Source: Takakia lepidozioides
Lineage: Eukaryota; Streptophyta; Takakiopsida; Takakiales; Takakiaceae
Length of the DNA: 64,000 bases
Assembly (NCBI GenBank): GCA_030704615.1
Contig: CM060733.1
Coordinates: forward strand, 67,704,001 to 67,768,000
Reading direction: 5' to 3'
Below, piece after piece: positions 21,529 through 32,842 of this stretch. The notes below the pieces were generated by a model. It had not been told where the DNA came from. It saw only the letters and a list, made by a program, of their open reading frames with translations, and did not search any database. Both the position numbers and the translations under genes were made by a program. Position 1 is the stretch's first letter. The number at the start of each line of letters is the position of its first letter.

Positions 21529-22349
21529 TCAATCTGGGCGTGGCTCCCTATCGCCTTCTCCCTTCATTTGTCTCACGTAAAGCAAAAACTGGGGCTCGTG
21601 TGGCTCTTCCACGACCCACTCCTTTGCTGTCAACAGGTTTATTTGCCCTCCCACTGGGTTGGGCGTTTCCGACATTCTTAAAACTTCGCCACCATTCCCA
21701 CACGGTAGTGTGACTACTATCTTGCGGCCATCTATGACCGCTCCAGATTTGCTCAAAAATGTCATTCCCAAAATTAGATCCACTCCATTGATCTCGCAAA
21801 TGGTGAAGTTCTCACGTCCCTCCCAACTCTCGAGCTGAAGGAGTGCAACGCTCCTGTGTCCACCAACAACGACACATTAGTTCCGGAAATTATCCCACTC
21901 ACGAACAATAACGGACTCCATTTACGTAGGGCGCCAGTCTCCTGATACAACTCACAAGAGTAGTTGCATATCTTGCAAGTCTTGGCAACCACTGCCTCCA
22001 CCAAGCGGCTAATGGAATCCTCGGACAAATCCGTGGTTGCCCGAGTCATGTTCAATTGTCGGGGTTTCGCGCACTTTTTTGCCATGTGCCCGGGTTCCCC
22101 GCAATTAAAGCACACTCCATCGAAGGTCGCCTTCTGTCCGCCATAAGCCGCCGCACCTGGTTTTCCTTTTGGGGCACCGAGTGCCGTTTTGACGTGTGAG
22201 GGCCCTCCCTTCGATTTCCATGTGCCATTGTCGCCGCGTGACCTATTCCACTTTTTTTCCAGTCGGAAGGAGTCACCCTCCCGCCGGGTCTTCTTGTGGT
22301 TCAGCTCCCTACGGCCTTGTCTTTCGCCCCTGGGACATCCGAGAAACAT
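21529..22349 (-). pseudogene. Chromovirus gag zinc knuckle and aspartic protease
   Basis: 21774-22349 contains a CCHC knuckle (CFNCGEPGHMAKKC) that binds RNA, and the protease active site VSLLVDTGALHSF. The protease continues in another frame at 21529-21783 (MDLILGMTFLSKSGAVIDG), so one frame change lies in between. The stop before the reverse transcriptase is at 21529. Confidence 0.88.
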
Positions 22350-23185
22350 TCAGCCCTCTCAATTGCCTCGTTCAAAGTCTTATGTGGTTTCTCCTCCAAC
22401 TTCCGTCTGGCCCATGGGGCCAGTCCCGCCACAAAGTTGAAGACCATTTCTGGTTTTGCCATGTCCGTGACTTTGAGCAACAGCATATTGAAAGCCTGAA
22501 CATATCCCCGAATGTCATCTGTTTGCTTCAGATTCCTCATCTTGTCCCGGGCGAGCCAGGACGCGTTGAGGGGCACAATCTGTCTCTTCATCAGTTCCTT
22601 GAACCCACTCTAGTTCAAGGTTTCCGGGTTTGGACCTCGGTCATGAAGGCGTTTTTGCCACCCTTGCTGAGCATAGCCCCTCAAATAGGTGGGAGCCACT
22701 TCCACCCAATCTTCGTCTCTCAACTTGGCGGCCCGGAAGTACTGCTCTAGCTCCAAGAGCCAGGTGTTGAGTGCCTTCCGATTTCGGACGCCCTCGAAGG
22801 TGCCGGGTTCCTTAGGCTTCACCTTAAAATTTGCCTTAGTGGAAGTGGCATTAGCCGCCTTCAACACGTCTTTCAACGTCCCGCCAAACTGCGCGAACAA
22901 CCCTTCCCAAAAGGCTGCTGGCATGGGAGGCATCTGTTGGTCTGTCGGAGCTCTCTAGAATTCCTCGGGCTCTGACTCCTCAGATTTCTCCCGTTCTGGA
23001 GCGGCCTCATTTTCAAAAGCATGCATCGCTTCATCAAATGGCCGCTTCGGTGACACGTCGCCCCCATCGGGCTCACCAGGATCATCATCTTTCGGGCCGT
23101 TCCGCTTTTGCTTTGGCTTGCCCGACCCCAGGATGAGGCCGATCCCAAGGATGATTGCGTACTGAACTCTAAGCTCTGATACCAA
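22301..23185 (-). pseudogene. Chromovirus gag (capsid region)
   Basis: Starts at MVSELRVQYAIILGI right behind the primer site. An acidic/charged region, then 22610-22933 with the retrotransposon gag fold (KALNTWLLELEQYFRAAKL, WVEVAPTYLRGYAQQGW) and 22301-22591 (IRGYVQAFNMLLLKV, FNFVAGLAPWARRKL). Stops at 22955 and 22610 and a frame change break the polyprotein. Confidence 0.88.
23173..23184 (-). other. Primer binding site, initiator-Met tRNA type
   Basis: TGGTATCAGAGC on the minus strand, two bases from the 5' LTR. It is the standard complement to the 3' end of initiator-Met tRNA in plant LTR elements. Confidence 0.93.
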
Positions 23186-23186
23186 G

Positions 23187-23912
23187 TGTCGCGCACCTCA
23201 CTTTGGTAAGCTCCCCTTCAAGTCATAGTTACTCGCTCTGATGCGCGCGCCTAACTCCCTAACTGGCCGCCGGGCCAACTCGGAGCTTCGGCTGCTCACC
23301 GGGACATAACGGTCCCCCTGTACTCCTCCACAAGACCCTCTCCCAATTTGGGCCTAGTGGAAATTCCCTTTGGTCGATGGCAGTCCGGAATAGCTCCCCA
23401 CACCTTGGTCGTTTTCCGGCTCGCACGCTTACTCACTAGTTTTTGGTCACCAACGGGCTTGCATCATTCTCGGGGTTACTACTCCCTATATATACTTCTG
23501 TGACTGTCCGCGGGGGTTTCACAAACAACCATGCCATTTTATGGCGAACCACCACGAAAACCCTCGATTCCCGGTGATGAGTCGCGGTGAGTCTTGGCCC
23601 ACTCACCACGGCCCCATTGGACTGTGATGAATCCCAAGACTCCCCACGACTCCCACCACAAGGTCTCCGCCCCCATGGTGAGTCTTATGCCACCCCCACT
23701 AAGTCCCACTAAGCTACCACCACCCCTCGTGGAACCACCCCCACCACAACCCGGTGTGCGGGGCTCTACCTAGTGAGTGCCTCCGCCTCCTTGAGTGCCT
23801 TGGGCACTCAAGGGTGCTTTAGCCCCCGCATCTATTGTCGCCACTGCCCCCACCACAGGGGCAGCCCCTCTCGTGTCCCGACTCCCTGCCCTCAAGGTGA
23901 AGGGCCGCGACA
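23187..23912 (-). repeat. 5' LTR of the chromovirus
   Basis: Right LTR in window coordinates with the same TG...CA ends as the left LTR. TATATATACTTCTGTG at about 23,489 lies in the LTR, but I cannot assign the promoter strand with confidence. Confidence 0.95.
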
Positions 23913-23917
23913 GGCAC
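23913..23917. repeat. Target-site duplication GGCAC, right
   Basis: Exact copy of 17056-17060; the following CGCATTTCCC completes the split palindrome. Confidence 0.93.
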
Positions 23918-24299
23918 CGCATTTCCCAGGTGAGTCGCAAACCTTTCCCGCCGAATGCAAGAAGAAGAAAGAATTTTGAAGTACTGCAGACTCTATTGTT
24001 GCATGGGGATCATACAATCGCGGCAAAAGGGTCAGCTTCATTCCAATGTTAGGGCATATAAAACCGCGGAATACTCTATACAGGCCAGTATGCGGCGTCC
24101 TTTTGTTGTGGTATACTGGATTTCTCGTTGCACGGTCAGTCATTTCCATGAGCAGATCTAAAAAACCATGAGCGGAATTGTTACAGACGACATATCTTTG
24201 CCGCATTACAGGATCTGGAACTTCCAAAAATGGCAATGTCAAATAAAAGACTATTATTTTAATACTTTTTTAATTTGTCGCATTTCCAAATTTGGAGGA
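23918..24299. other. Right flank of the chromovirus, no gene recognised
   Basis: About 380 bp. A minus frame at 23892-24242 runs into the LTR and has no recognisable domain. Confidence 0.5.
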
Positions 24300-24815
24300 G
24301 TCCGCTCATGAAAACCGCGTGTCTTAGACTTTGGCTCACCGCTCATGCAGCTCATGCGGCTCATGGCTCATGGCTCATGGTTTCTGCTCATGAAATAGTA
24401 AACCTCATGCTGACTGTTCATACTACATCCATCCTGATCCACGAAATGAACCAAGACCTTCATCATTCTCCTCGCTCATCCACGTTCATCCTTCTTTACT
24501 TACGTTCATTCCCTTCCACTGTTCATCCAGTTTGTCTCGCCTCTTTCCTTGTTGTGTCCTTCCCCGCACATTCTATACTCTACTTGCGAACTCCAAGGGA
24601 ATGGCAGGGCCCACAAATATCCACTTCATCTACTAGTTGAATCATTAGGTGGGTCATGACATCAAAAAATGATGGTGGAAACTCTTTCTCAAGAGGCATT
24701 GCTATTTCATGAGCAACATGAGCATGAACGCAGAAAAATGTCCGCGAAAAAAAGCATGAGCAGACCAGGGTGTGTCCACGGAAATAGGGGTAGGAGGCTC
24801 GGAAATAGGGTCATG
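24300..24815 (+). repeat. Iteron-like cluster left of copy B: GGCTCATG, TTCATCC and CGGAAATAGG words
   Basis: 24,305-24,395 has about eight CTCATG words (CTCATGCGGCTCATGGCTCA). 24,478-24,540 has several TTCATCC words, including CCACTGTTCATCCAG, which also occurs at 34.69 kb. 24,711-24,765 has CATGAGC words, and 24,779-24,815 two CGGAAATAGG words. A direct copy of the CTCATGCGGCTCATGGCTCA block lies at 27,284, so the two blocks bracket copy B. Confidence 0.65.
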
Positions 24816-25019
24816 TGAAGTTGATGCAAGGTACCACGGAGGGTTCAGACAGGCTGCTCAGCTGCTCCCTGGTCCCAAATCTCACATGCTAACCTCACAT
24901 TGGAATCCTCTCAGCAATGAATGTGGCACCAATGGAATCCTCACAGCAATGAAATGCGGCACTTTATTGCATATTTTGCGGCAAGGCACATCTATACAAG
25001 TGTGTCTTAACTGTCATAG

Positions 25020-26105
25020 CCGGAATGGGCACTACTATCCTCCTCTCCTACACCCTCCGAGGAACTTGGCCCCTCTTCCACCTCATCCCCCTCATCCTTT
25101 GAGGTCTGAGATGTATCAATTCCACTACATATGCTTCTCAAAAATACCGTCCTCTCCTTGGGGGACTGTCCACCTCACCTCCTGGGAATCTTCTGCCTCT
25201 TCTCCCCTACTTTCCTCAATCCAAGACATATCTATGAACCTGACGAGCTCTAATAGTTGTTCCTTCATCTTCATTTTCCTGAGGCTTTCCTGGCTAAAAT
25301 CTGCTGTACATGATTAGGTTTGGAAGGAAGCCGGGCAGCATAAGAAGGAAGGATGTAGTCCCTTTGAGGACTCCGCAAGAAATCGCCCCTGGCAAAAAAT
25401 GGCACGCTCCTCCTGCCAATGAACTGCGGTGGCATCCTGCGGTAAGAACAAATCCACTTCCATAATGTCAATACTGGTAGTAGAATGCAGAAAGGGTCTT
25501 TCAATGAAATAAGAGAGCAAAGGGAGGTGCCTCACAAAATCAGGAGGCAACTTACAATGCAAGCACTCACTCGTAAACCAGGGGCTCCTCGGCTGCGATC
25601 CCAACTTCCTCCCCCTGCTCCTTCTCCGATTCGTCCTCATCCTCCAATTCTTCCTCATCTCTTTCGGCAGACGTTGAGCCGCTGCAAGAGGGGAGTTGTA
25701 GAGGACTGTATCTGCCTTAAAGGCAAAGACATGCCTGTCAGACGATGTCACAGCCCACATTAAAGCACCTGAGGGACAAAGCGGGAGGTTAGCAGCATGC
25801 GACATGCAAATGTAATTGGACCAAGGGACATAACGTGGACGTGAAGGCTTACCTGTGCCACATGTGAGATCAAGAATACTGCCTTGGACATTGGAGCATG
25901 TCTCCATGGATGAAAGCAGGGCTCTGGGTCCGGCTGTACCGCCACGGTTTGTTGCTCTGTGTGTACTGTCGTTGGGCACACGGTTGTAGAGGACATCGTA
26001 GGTAAGAGGGTCCATAGCGGCATCAACAAGACGCCCGTCATGGCGGAATTTGAACGTAGACCCACTCTTCACAAAACAATATGCATCAAATACCAAAGTC
26101 TGCAC
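25020..26105 (-). pseudogene. Copy B methyltransferase C-terminal half and tail
   Basis: Exon with FDAYCFVKSGSTFKFRHDG, then SILDLTCGTG and a GTAAGC donor. After an intron, an acceptor CCTCAG gives G-ALMWAVTSSDRHVFAF, restoring motif I plus the following helix in frame. Next comes a Lys/Arg-rich block. A further exon holds FFARGDFLRSPQRDYILPSYA, homologous to FFARTDFMKSPVKDYSLPSY of copy C, and at about 25,150-25,200 EVRWTVPQGEDGI matches EVRWSVPQGEDGI of copy C. The spared protein motifs despite low DNA similarity imply that copies B and C separated long ago under protein-level constraint. Frame breaks occur in the tail. Confidence 0.7.
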
Positions 26106-26134
26106 ATCAAAGAAAAAGAGGGATCAATTCCAAG

Positions 26135-26880
26135 CTAAATTTTAGATACACCACAATATGAAGTTGAGGCAATAGATTGATAACTTACACTCTTGCCCTC
26201 TATTCGCAACCCTTGCATGTTGATGCTGAACCATTTTTTGAGGAGGACCGGGGTGGCACTCCTTGGTGTCCACCTAGCCAGAGCCGTCTCTGTGCGCTTC
26301 CATCTTGTGGCAAGGACCACCATACACCCAACGTCATCCAGGAGCATCCTCACCAGCCCAAATCTGGCTTTCCAGTAGTCCTCACTAAACTTGTTCCAAC
26401 TGGGCACACCCTCCAGCCCTCCAACAGCTCCCCATTTGGAATATCCAGGAGAATCATATCGCAGGCTCTCTCCGCCTGAACCCCCCCCCCCCCCCCCCCC
26501 CCGAGTGCTCGTACAATCCGTGCTGCAAGCCGTGAAGAATTCCATCATGGCAATGAAACCATCGGTGTCTTTAGGCTCTTCAGCGGCAGCCTTCCTATTC
26601 GCTTTCCCCTTGAGCTCCTCCAGAGACTTACTGTGTGCCACCTTCCTCGCCCTGGCAGCCAAAGCATCAAGGAAGCTCTCGTTGACACATTGGATGAGTG
26701 TTCCGGGTACCAACTTGGGCCTATCTGGAAACGACACCGCCGAATATCGCCGTGTAGGCTCGCCCTCAAATGTCAATTTCTTGATAGAGCCAGTCCCACT
26801 CCGGTTGGACTTCAGAACACGGACTACCGGTGACTTGGTAGCAGCAATGAAAGGTGGGAGAATGGAGAGACCGCAATCCA
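26135..26880 (-). pseudogene. Copy B methyltransferase N-terminal half
   Basis: Begins around KSPVVRVLKSNRSGTGSIKK, matching KSPAATVFTKGTRTGSAKK of copy C, then LIQCVNESFLDALAARARK and AAAEEPKDTDGF. A 22-base G tract (coding strand) then shifts the frame: CDMILLDIPNGELLEGW (motif IV position) is read in a neighbouring frame, and the original frame resumes at VPSWNKFSEDYWKARF and MLLDDVGCMVVLA. It ends at LKKWFSINMQGL before an intron. The ParB-like part is absent, so copy B is 5'-truncated. Confidence 0.68.
26481..26502 (+). repeat. Poly-C tract, 22 bases, inside the copy B methyltransferase frame
   Basis: Reads as poly-G on the coding strand, just ahead of the DIPNG motif. Its length decides whether the motif is in frame. 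Confidence 0.9.
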
Positions 26881-27255
26881 GGACTGGAACAGTTGTCTTG
26901 TATTGTTTCGAATAGGTGCATGTTGTCGTTACTGGAACCGAATTGGCAGCCTAATTCGTTGTCGATGCAACGTCCTACGGTCATTTTGACGCCAGAGCTT
27001 CTCTCTATGGTCGTCGCAAACATGATCTACGTTCCTACGTGCTTTACCAACGACTCCCAGATAACTCGCAAACTGCCCTGCTTTGGCAGTACATTGCCTA
27101 AACTATCTGCCTTAAGATCAAAAACTATCTGAAAAGAAATTTGTACCAATATATGCATCTACAACCTCCTTCATCGGGAGGTCCTTGTCTGCCTATAACA
27201 GTGACACCCTAAACACTATTCCCGTGGACAATCATTTCTGAAAAAAATTCCTGCT

Positions 27256-27330
27256 CATGATTTTTTCGACATTTACGAGTCTGCTCATGGCTCATGCGGC
27301 TCATGGCTCATGGCTCATGAAATAGCAGCC
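27256..27330 (+). repeat. CTCATG iteron block right of copy B
   Basis: Contains CTCATGCGGCTCATGGCTCA and ends CTCATGAAATAG, as does the block at 24,350-24,400 (CTCATGAAATAG). The two are in direct orientation, 2.9 kb apart. Confidence 0.65.
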
Positions 27331-27348
27331 CCCGCCACTCTCAGTCTT

Positions 27349-30339
27349 TCAAGAATTTCGGCCGCTGGTGGGATATCCCCATGAGGCGTGAGGCTCGAAT
27401 TTGATGAGCCTGTTAATAACTAGGACTGGTGGTCGGTTGCACCAATAAGCATACACACTAGGGTTTTTGCAGGTGATTAGAGCCATCCCAGTGGGCCGGG
27501 TTTTCTCCATCCTGTCAATTTTGTTGAAGTGAATATGCTTAGCGTAGATGCCAAAGAGGGCTGCTTCCGTGGCAGACTGTGAGTGAAGTGGGTTGAGATT
27601 CTTTGCCACCAAAGTGAGAGCATCGCGTTCGGCAATGGCCTCCTGTAGTGTTGCAGTGATTCCAGTCATACTGGAGCGACGGGTTCGGATTTGTGGTCTA
27701 GTTCTACTATAACTGAAACTCCGAAAAGGATGGGCGTAACATTGTCTTGTGGCCCGCAAGCCAAGCTCACTTGTCCCCTGGATCCACCAGGAATCCTCTT
27801 CGCACCCGGGTTCCTCTTCAATCCTCCACCTCACAAGGCGAGTACAGACGTCCCCTTCTAGGTGTTCACCTCTACGGTGCAGAGGCGTCCCTTTGATCTT
27901 CTCTCGCAATGTTGTCGCCCATTTCAATGGATTCTTAGACCTCAAAGCTGTTCGTACCAACAATTCCTCCCTATCCGGCCCAAAGCCCCATTGTTTCCCG
28001 CTCAGGAACTTGTAGTACCTGGCTTGCTGCATGATTGCTCTGTCGATGTCCTCAGTTGTGGCCGTCACTACGTCCACCAGATGTGCGGTAGAAGACGCTC
28101 GCCAGGAGGAGTGGACTGATTCTGCCATATTCGTGTTCGGCATGTCCGATCCAGGCAACGCTCCTACAAGGATAGAAACAATGGTGAGGGAAAAATGGAA
28201 AGGTTCGTAATAGAATGACAAAAAAGCAAAAATCCGGCATCATACCTCCCGCATGTACTGTCCGAACTGTCCATACCGGAAATGCCACCACCCTAACCAA
28301 CTGTGCAAGGCTCCCAGATTGGTTGTCTCCACTGCATCTGACGTGTTCCACCAAGCCTCGATGATAACAAACTTAACTTCCGCGTCATCAAATGTGGGTG
28401 CATCTTTCCACGCCGTACAAATGACACGGTGTTCAGCTTGGAATGAGCTTGCAACAAATTTGGTAGTGTAGTGAGATAGACTTTGCATCCAATGGAGTCC
28501 ACATGATCTCTCTTTCCCCTCCATTGGAACATTGGGGTCCTCACCATACACACGCCGCACCGCTGCCCAGTTCGCCTAAGCGTTGTCTGCCATGAATCCC
28601 CTAAAATTGGGCTTTGGCAAACCCGCCCTTGTCATCTGCTCGTTTATGCCCTCCCACAGATGTATCTCCGACAGTGTGTCCTCCCCTTTCATCTCGCAGA
28701 TCGCAATCGTCATGAGCCTCTGGGAGTGATAATCATAAACATGCGCACCCATAGTCATCCACTGATGGTTTGTAATTCAATTGATGTGGTCAAACATCAC
28801 CCAAGCATTCGACAAGTTTCCAGTTGTCATTCGAGTGACCAAGTCGACTCCACTCCCAGGCCCACATGTTGACATTTTAAAAATGTAACAACGATCGGAT
28901 TCGCTACCTTGCCCTGGAAACTTGCTACCTTGGATGTAGTCATATCCAATCCTTCTTTTCACCTCGAGGATTGAGTGCATGTCCGACCCCCGGCCGAACT
29001 CTTCCTTGCAAGATACGATGTGATTCCGCACATTCGGACTACAAACGTGCGAGACGGACTCCAACAGATCAAGCATCTCCTCTTCATTCAAGGGCACACG
29101 GTCCTTTCCATCTTTAGACATAATTTTGCCAAGAGCAATCTTGTGGGCTGCCTTGAGCTGAATCTGCTTTGGTCTGGCTCCGGGGCTCAATTTCACCTCC
29201 TCTTTTATGATGTCGTGTGCTTCCTGCACAGCCTCCCGCATGTTGCCTCTCGCCAAGGGGTGGCAGTGGACCCCAACATGTATGCAAGCTCGTGTCAAGT
29301 CCGGGAGCAAATGGATTACATAATATTGCTTGGCTCTGCACATGGACATGCATGGTGGTGGTTCTTGGCAATGTGCGCACTTGAAAGTACCCGCTAGAGC
29401 CTGGCTGGAGACAATGAATGGATGATGGGTTGTGCCAGTCCAATCCGTCTAGTTTCTCCGCCCTCCTTTGGAGAGAAAGTGGAAGTAGGCGGGATTGAGG
29501 CACCTCAGTTTCCCCGCACACAGGATGTATCGTACACGAACACCATCAGCAATTTTCGTGCTACTGGTCTTCGTCACACACTAGGGGTGTCCGTCATGCT
29601 TTCGATCCATGTCTGTTAACATCCGTGAGGCTTTGTTTGACAAAGTAACAGGTGGAAACTCAAAGATCACATTACCATCGACTTCGGGAGGCAAATACGT
29701 TACCTTCCTGACTATAAATTTGGCATAGTCGAGAGCAGCCAGCTCGGAGCAAGAACCATCGAGGTGATGTTGCCGTAGGAGCTGCACAATGGAGCGGGTT
29801 GGAGTTATGCTCGGGGGTACATGCGTAGCACATGCAGAGACGTCCATGTCGGATTTGAACGACCGTGTGGAGGACATGGGGACCTCAATGCAGTCATCTT
29901 CCTTGTCTGAAATGTCCAATACCTCCACACGAGAAGCTATGGGGGGTCTTGACGGTCTAGGTCGGGAATGATTATCGTTGCATACCTCTCTGTTGGCAGT
30001 GGCCGCCTGTCAGTTTCCCGACTCCTTTGTGGATGGTGTGGGCAGCGACTGATTCGGGAAGGGAATAGGCATTCCGACAGCGCGGTACAAGATGGTGTCT
30101 GATGGGGGTACGTGCCACTCGATTCCGCAACCTCCGTCGGCACCTAGTACGACAATGGTCTCATCAACCTGTCCAGGAACATCCTTCTTTTCTTCTTCCA
30201 AATAAACTGTGCCCGATTTGAGCTTGAATTTGGAACAAAGGTAAGTTTCAGTCACTCTGCAAAATCCTCCCTCGTTTGGGATCCAGGCTCTCCCAAGTTG
30301 CGGAGGACAGCAAACTATAGCGTAGGAATTGGGAGCCAT
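27349..30339 (-). pseudogene. MULE-like DDE transposase gene, decayed
   Basis: One minus-strand gene of about 950 codons from ATG at 30337-30339. N-terminus: unknown acidic region with SDKEDDCIEVP. About 29.3-29.5 kb: a Cys/His cluster (FKCAHCQEPPPCMSMC ... CIHVGVHCHPLARG) like a zinc-binding DNA-binding region. About 28.6-28.75 kb: MTMGAHVYDYHSQRLM and FRGFMADNA, then ANWAAVRRVYGEDPN, the second-Asp region of an RNase H-fold transposase. After a short intron (about 28,166-28,247): MPNTNMAESVHSSW, the probable catalytic Glu. C-terminal module: ALITCKNPSVYAYWCN. In-frame stops at 30010 (TGA), 29581 (TAG), 28777 (TGA) and 28576 (TAG), and a frame change near 29.45 kb, show it is dead. The MULE assignment rests on motif spacing only. 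Confidence 0.62.
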
Positions 30340-30826
30340 CGAACACCGCACGAAGTTGGCAAGTGCGAGGTTCCCTATAGCGACAGACTAAGGCTTACTG
30401 GCACCACGTAATTGGAACTGCAAAGGCCATCAAGATACATGCATGAAGGTGGGAGCTCCGATTCCATATCCAGTATGTATGACAATGATGGCCAATTCGG
30501 CGAGGCAATAACATCTCCTGACAGTTTTTCCTAACGGTGGATCCTGCCATATTCTCGATGTAGACATGAACGTTCGCACTGACAAGTGCCAGGAATGTTA
30601 GTTAAAACGGTTAGACAACCAAGTTGTGCTCATAAAGATAGGCCGCATTTGTGTTGTATCGGAACAATGCATCCCAGTGCACATGACGGGACTTCCAGCC
30701 CAACCTTTCGAACCCGAGCGGTGCATCCCCGCCGTTTCATGTTCTTTTGTCGTGGTTGCTCATTCACCCCTCTCGCGCCCTTTCCATCTGCACTCTTTGC
30801 CCCTTTTCCGTGTCTCTGTTCTTCTT
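30340..30826. promoter_or_regulatory. Divergent intergenic region between transposase and copy C
   Basis: 487 bp between two start codons pointing outwards. It should hold both promoters if the arrangement is native; no TATA box or operator is certain. Confidence 0.3.
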
Positions 30827-32378
30827 ATGCTCCAACCTGAGAGGGAGGAAGTTCCTGCACCAGAGAAGAGACGTCGTCGCAAGCTCTGCAAGGTGTACTT
30901 CGGACCAAGGCCAATGCCGAAGGGGAAGAAGCAGATGCGTCTTCAGGAGGAGATGGTCATTGCGCAGCAGCAGGCAACGCTGGCAACCCAACCCCCAGTG
31001 AGAGCTCCGTGCTATCGGGATGCGCGTAGCTGATCGAGCACCGAAACCCTCCCTCTTTTTCATTGTGCAATCGTTAGACTATATAATATGACACTTGAAT
31101 GCAGAAGATGTTTTGCATGCCTAACTCGAAAGGTGGAGGTGGTGGAGGGATCGCAGGAATCCGAAGAGCCGCAGGAAGAATCCGTGGAGGTAGCTGCAAC
31201 ACGCACACCCAACCGATCCACGAGCACGGGTCTTCTTGTCGGGCCTAGCCCGGTGCGTTTCAAGGACGCAGTTTGGAAAGGCAAGGCTTTAAAGTTCAAA
31301 GCACCAAGTTTAGACTCGCGTTTGAAGCTCATGGAGAATCGCCAGCAGGGGTCGTCCCCTTCTCCAGCAAAGACCAAGAAGAAGCAGCCCGTGCTTGAAG
31401 ACATTTCCGAACCGGACCAGGCCGTCCCCCCCCCCCCCAAGAGAATGAAGCAGAAGGGGGCAGTACAGATTCAAATGCAGCAGACACCTTCACCTGCAAA
31501 GATTATTAAGCAGAAGACAATCAGAGGGAGGGTGGAGTAGTCTCCCGCAAAACCGGTTCCACGAGCTGAAGCCCAGTTCCTGCTTGATTTTGAGACAGGT
31601 GATGTTGGCGGCATCTCTGCTGCAGCCAAGGCAACCATACCGACCGATGTCATCGATCTGTCAGCGGAGGAGGGTACTGCTGCTGAACGTTCGCAGCAGG
31701 ACTTCTCCACCATTTTTGAAGAACTTCAGAATACTGTAGGCCCGGAGGAGGCCTCTGCAATGCGACAATTGCCCGCAGAGATTCCCCAGACTACAGGTGC
31801 AGTTGGGGATGCTCCATCTGCTCATCCCCTACCGCCACCTGCAGATATGTCTCCGGAGGAATTCCAAAGTGCAGCGGATACAATGTTGGAGGAGATACAC
31901 AGCAGTATTGGCAGAGTTCTAGGCACCAGGGTTTTCCAGCGGACGCTTTGAATTCCACTCTGCCGCATGGTCTCCCTTCCCATCGTGAGGCAGGCTCTTC
32001 CAGGAGATGTGGATAAGCTCAAGTTCGTATTTCAAGAAGGGTATCGTCTAGGTTCTCCTGCCTTCTACGTTTCTATTGAGAATGAGGACGGTGAAACTCG
32101 TGGACCCACTGCGGAAGAATTGTCAGCATGGGATACCCACTGGCACACTCGCAACGACGAATTCGAGACAATGCTGAAGGTTGATCCAGACTTCAGCCAT
32201 ATGTCTGGCAAATGTTTTTTGTGTGGGACGGGAATCACCGACTTCTTGCCTGGTGGGAGTACATCTAGCAGAACCATGCCAAGCAAATTGGCTGGCATTA
32301 CATGGTGGAGTGTGTCATCCTCAAGGTGAAGGCAACAGACTCCTCCCTGCTCAAGAATGCTATGGCGGACCTGAACTC
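30827..32378 (+). pseudogene. Copy C N-terminus and ParB-like DGNHR domain
   Basis: ATG 30827 opens a basic leader (EKRRRRKLCKVYFG). After an intron, about 31,104-31,950 encodes an acidic, Pro/Lys-rich disordered region with VIDLSAEEGTAAERS. The ParB-like domain starts at IPLCRMVSLPIVRQ (31,952), shows GYRLGSPAFYVS and WDTHWHTRNDEFETML, and reaches FFVWDGNHRLLAW near 32,215 after a one-base frame change; WHYMVECVILKV and LLKNAMADLN follow to a GTAAGA donor at 32,379. In-frame TAG at 31538 and TGA at 31949, plus TAG after WWEYI, break it. Exon end and phase equal those of copy A. It is the most complete copy: all later modules follow on this strand in order. Confidence 0.7.
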
Positions 32379-32410
32379 GTAAGATTCTCATCCCCTCCCA
32401 TGCACATCCG

Positions 32411-32427
32411 AAATGCGGTGCCGCATT
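32411..32427. repeat. ATGCGGTGCCGCAT palindrome in copy C intron
   Basis: Lies 33 bp after the splice donor of the ParB-like exon. One of three palindromes of this type placed in separate introns of copy C. Confidence 0.85.
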
Positions 32428-32818
32428 CTTTTTTCCAATCAGTTTTGTTTCTGCCCTTCAGTGGACTGAATTGGAGAGTGTGCCTTGCAGGGTCGCTGAA
32501 AATGCGTACGTGCATATTCATACGGCACATATACTATCCCATGGACTGATCCATTGTCAGCGAGGATATTTGGGCTTCCACATGTCATATCCTTGCGTCT
32601 GCTGGTCCTGATGAACCTGTATTTGAATTCGAGGGTAGTAAGGGAAAAACATTGGTATATACCGGAGGTACTTCCAGTGGCTCTATGCGACCTTGCTGGA
32701 GAGTGCTCAATCGTCCGGGGAAAAATTCCTCAATGACCTTCTTCCGTCAAAGAGCGCTGCCCTTCAGCAATGAGATCAAGGATGAGCGAAGCCGCTGTCT
32801 TGCCTTACCTGTAGAAGC

Positions 32819-32842
32819 GGGGGGGGGGGGGGGGGGGGGGGG
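32819..32842 (+). repeat. Poly-G tract, 24 bases
   Basis: Uninterrupted G run within the copy C intron. Confidence 0.9.

Larger units (their letters stand above)
17061..23912 (-). mobile_element. Full-length Ty3/gypsy chromovirus, decayed
   Basis: A 6.85-kb element on the minus strand with 727- and 726-bp LTRs, GGCAC target duplications, an initiator-Met type primer site and a gag-protease-RT-RNase H-integrase-chromodomain order. About 20 mismatches between LTRs by eye (about 97% identity) point to an old-to-middle-aged insertion, and the coding part has several frameshifts and stops. It landed in an AATGCGGCACCGCATT palindrome that is found intact elsewhere in the window. Confidence 0.95.
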
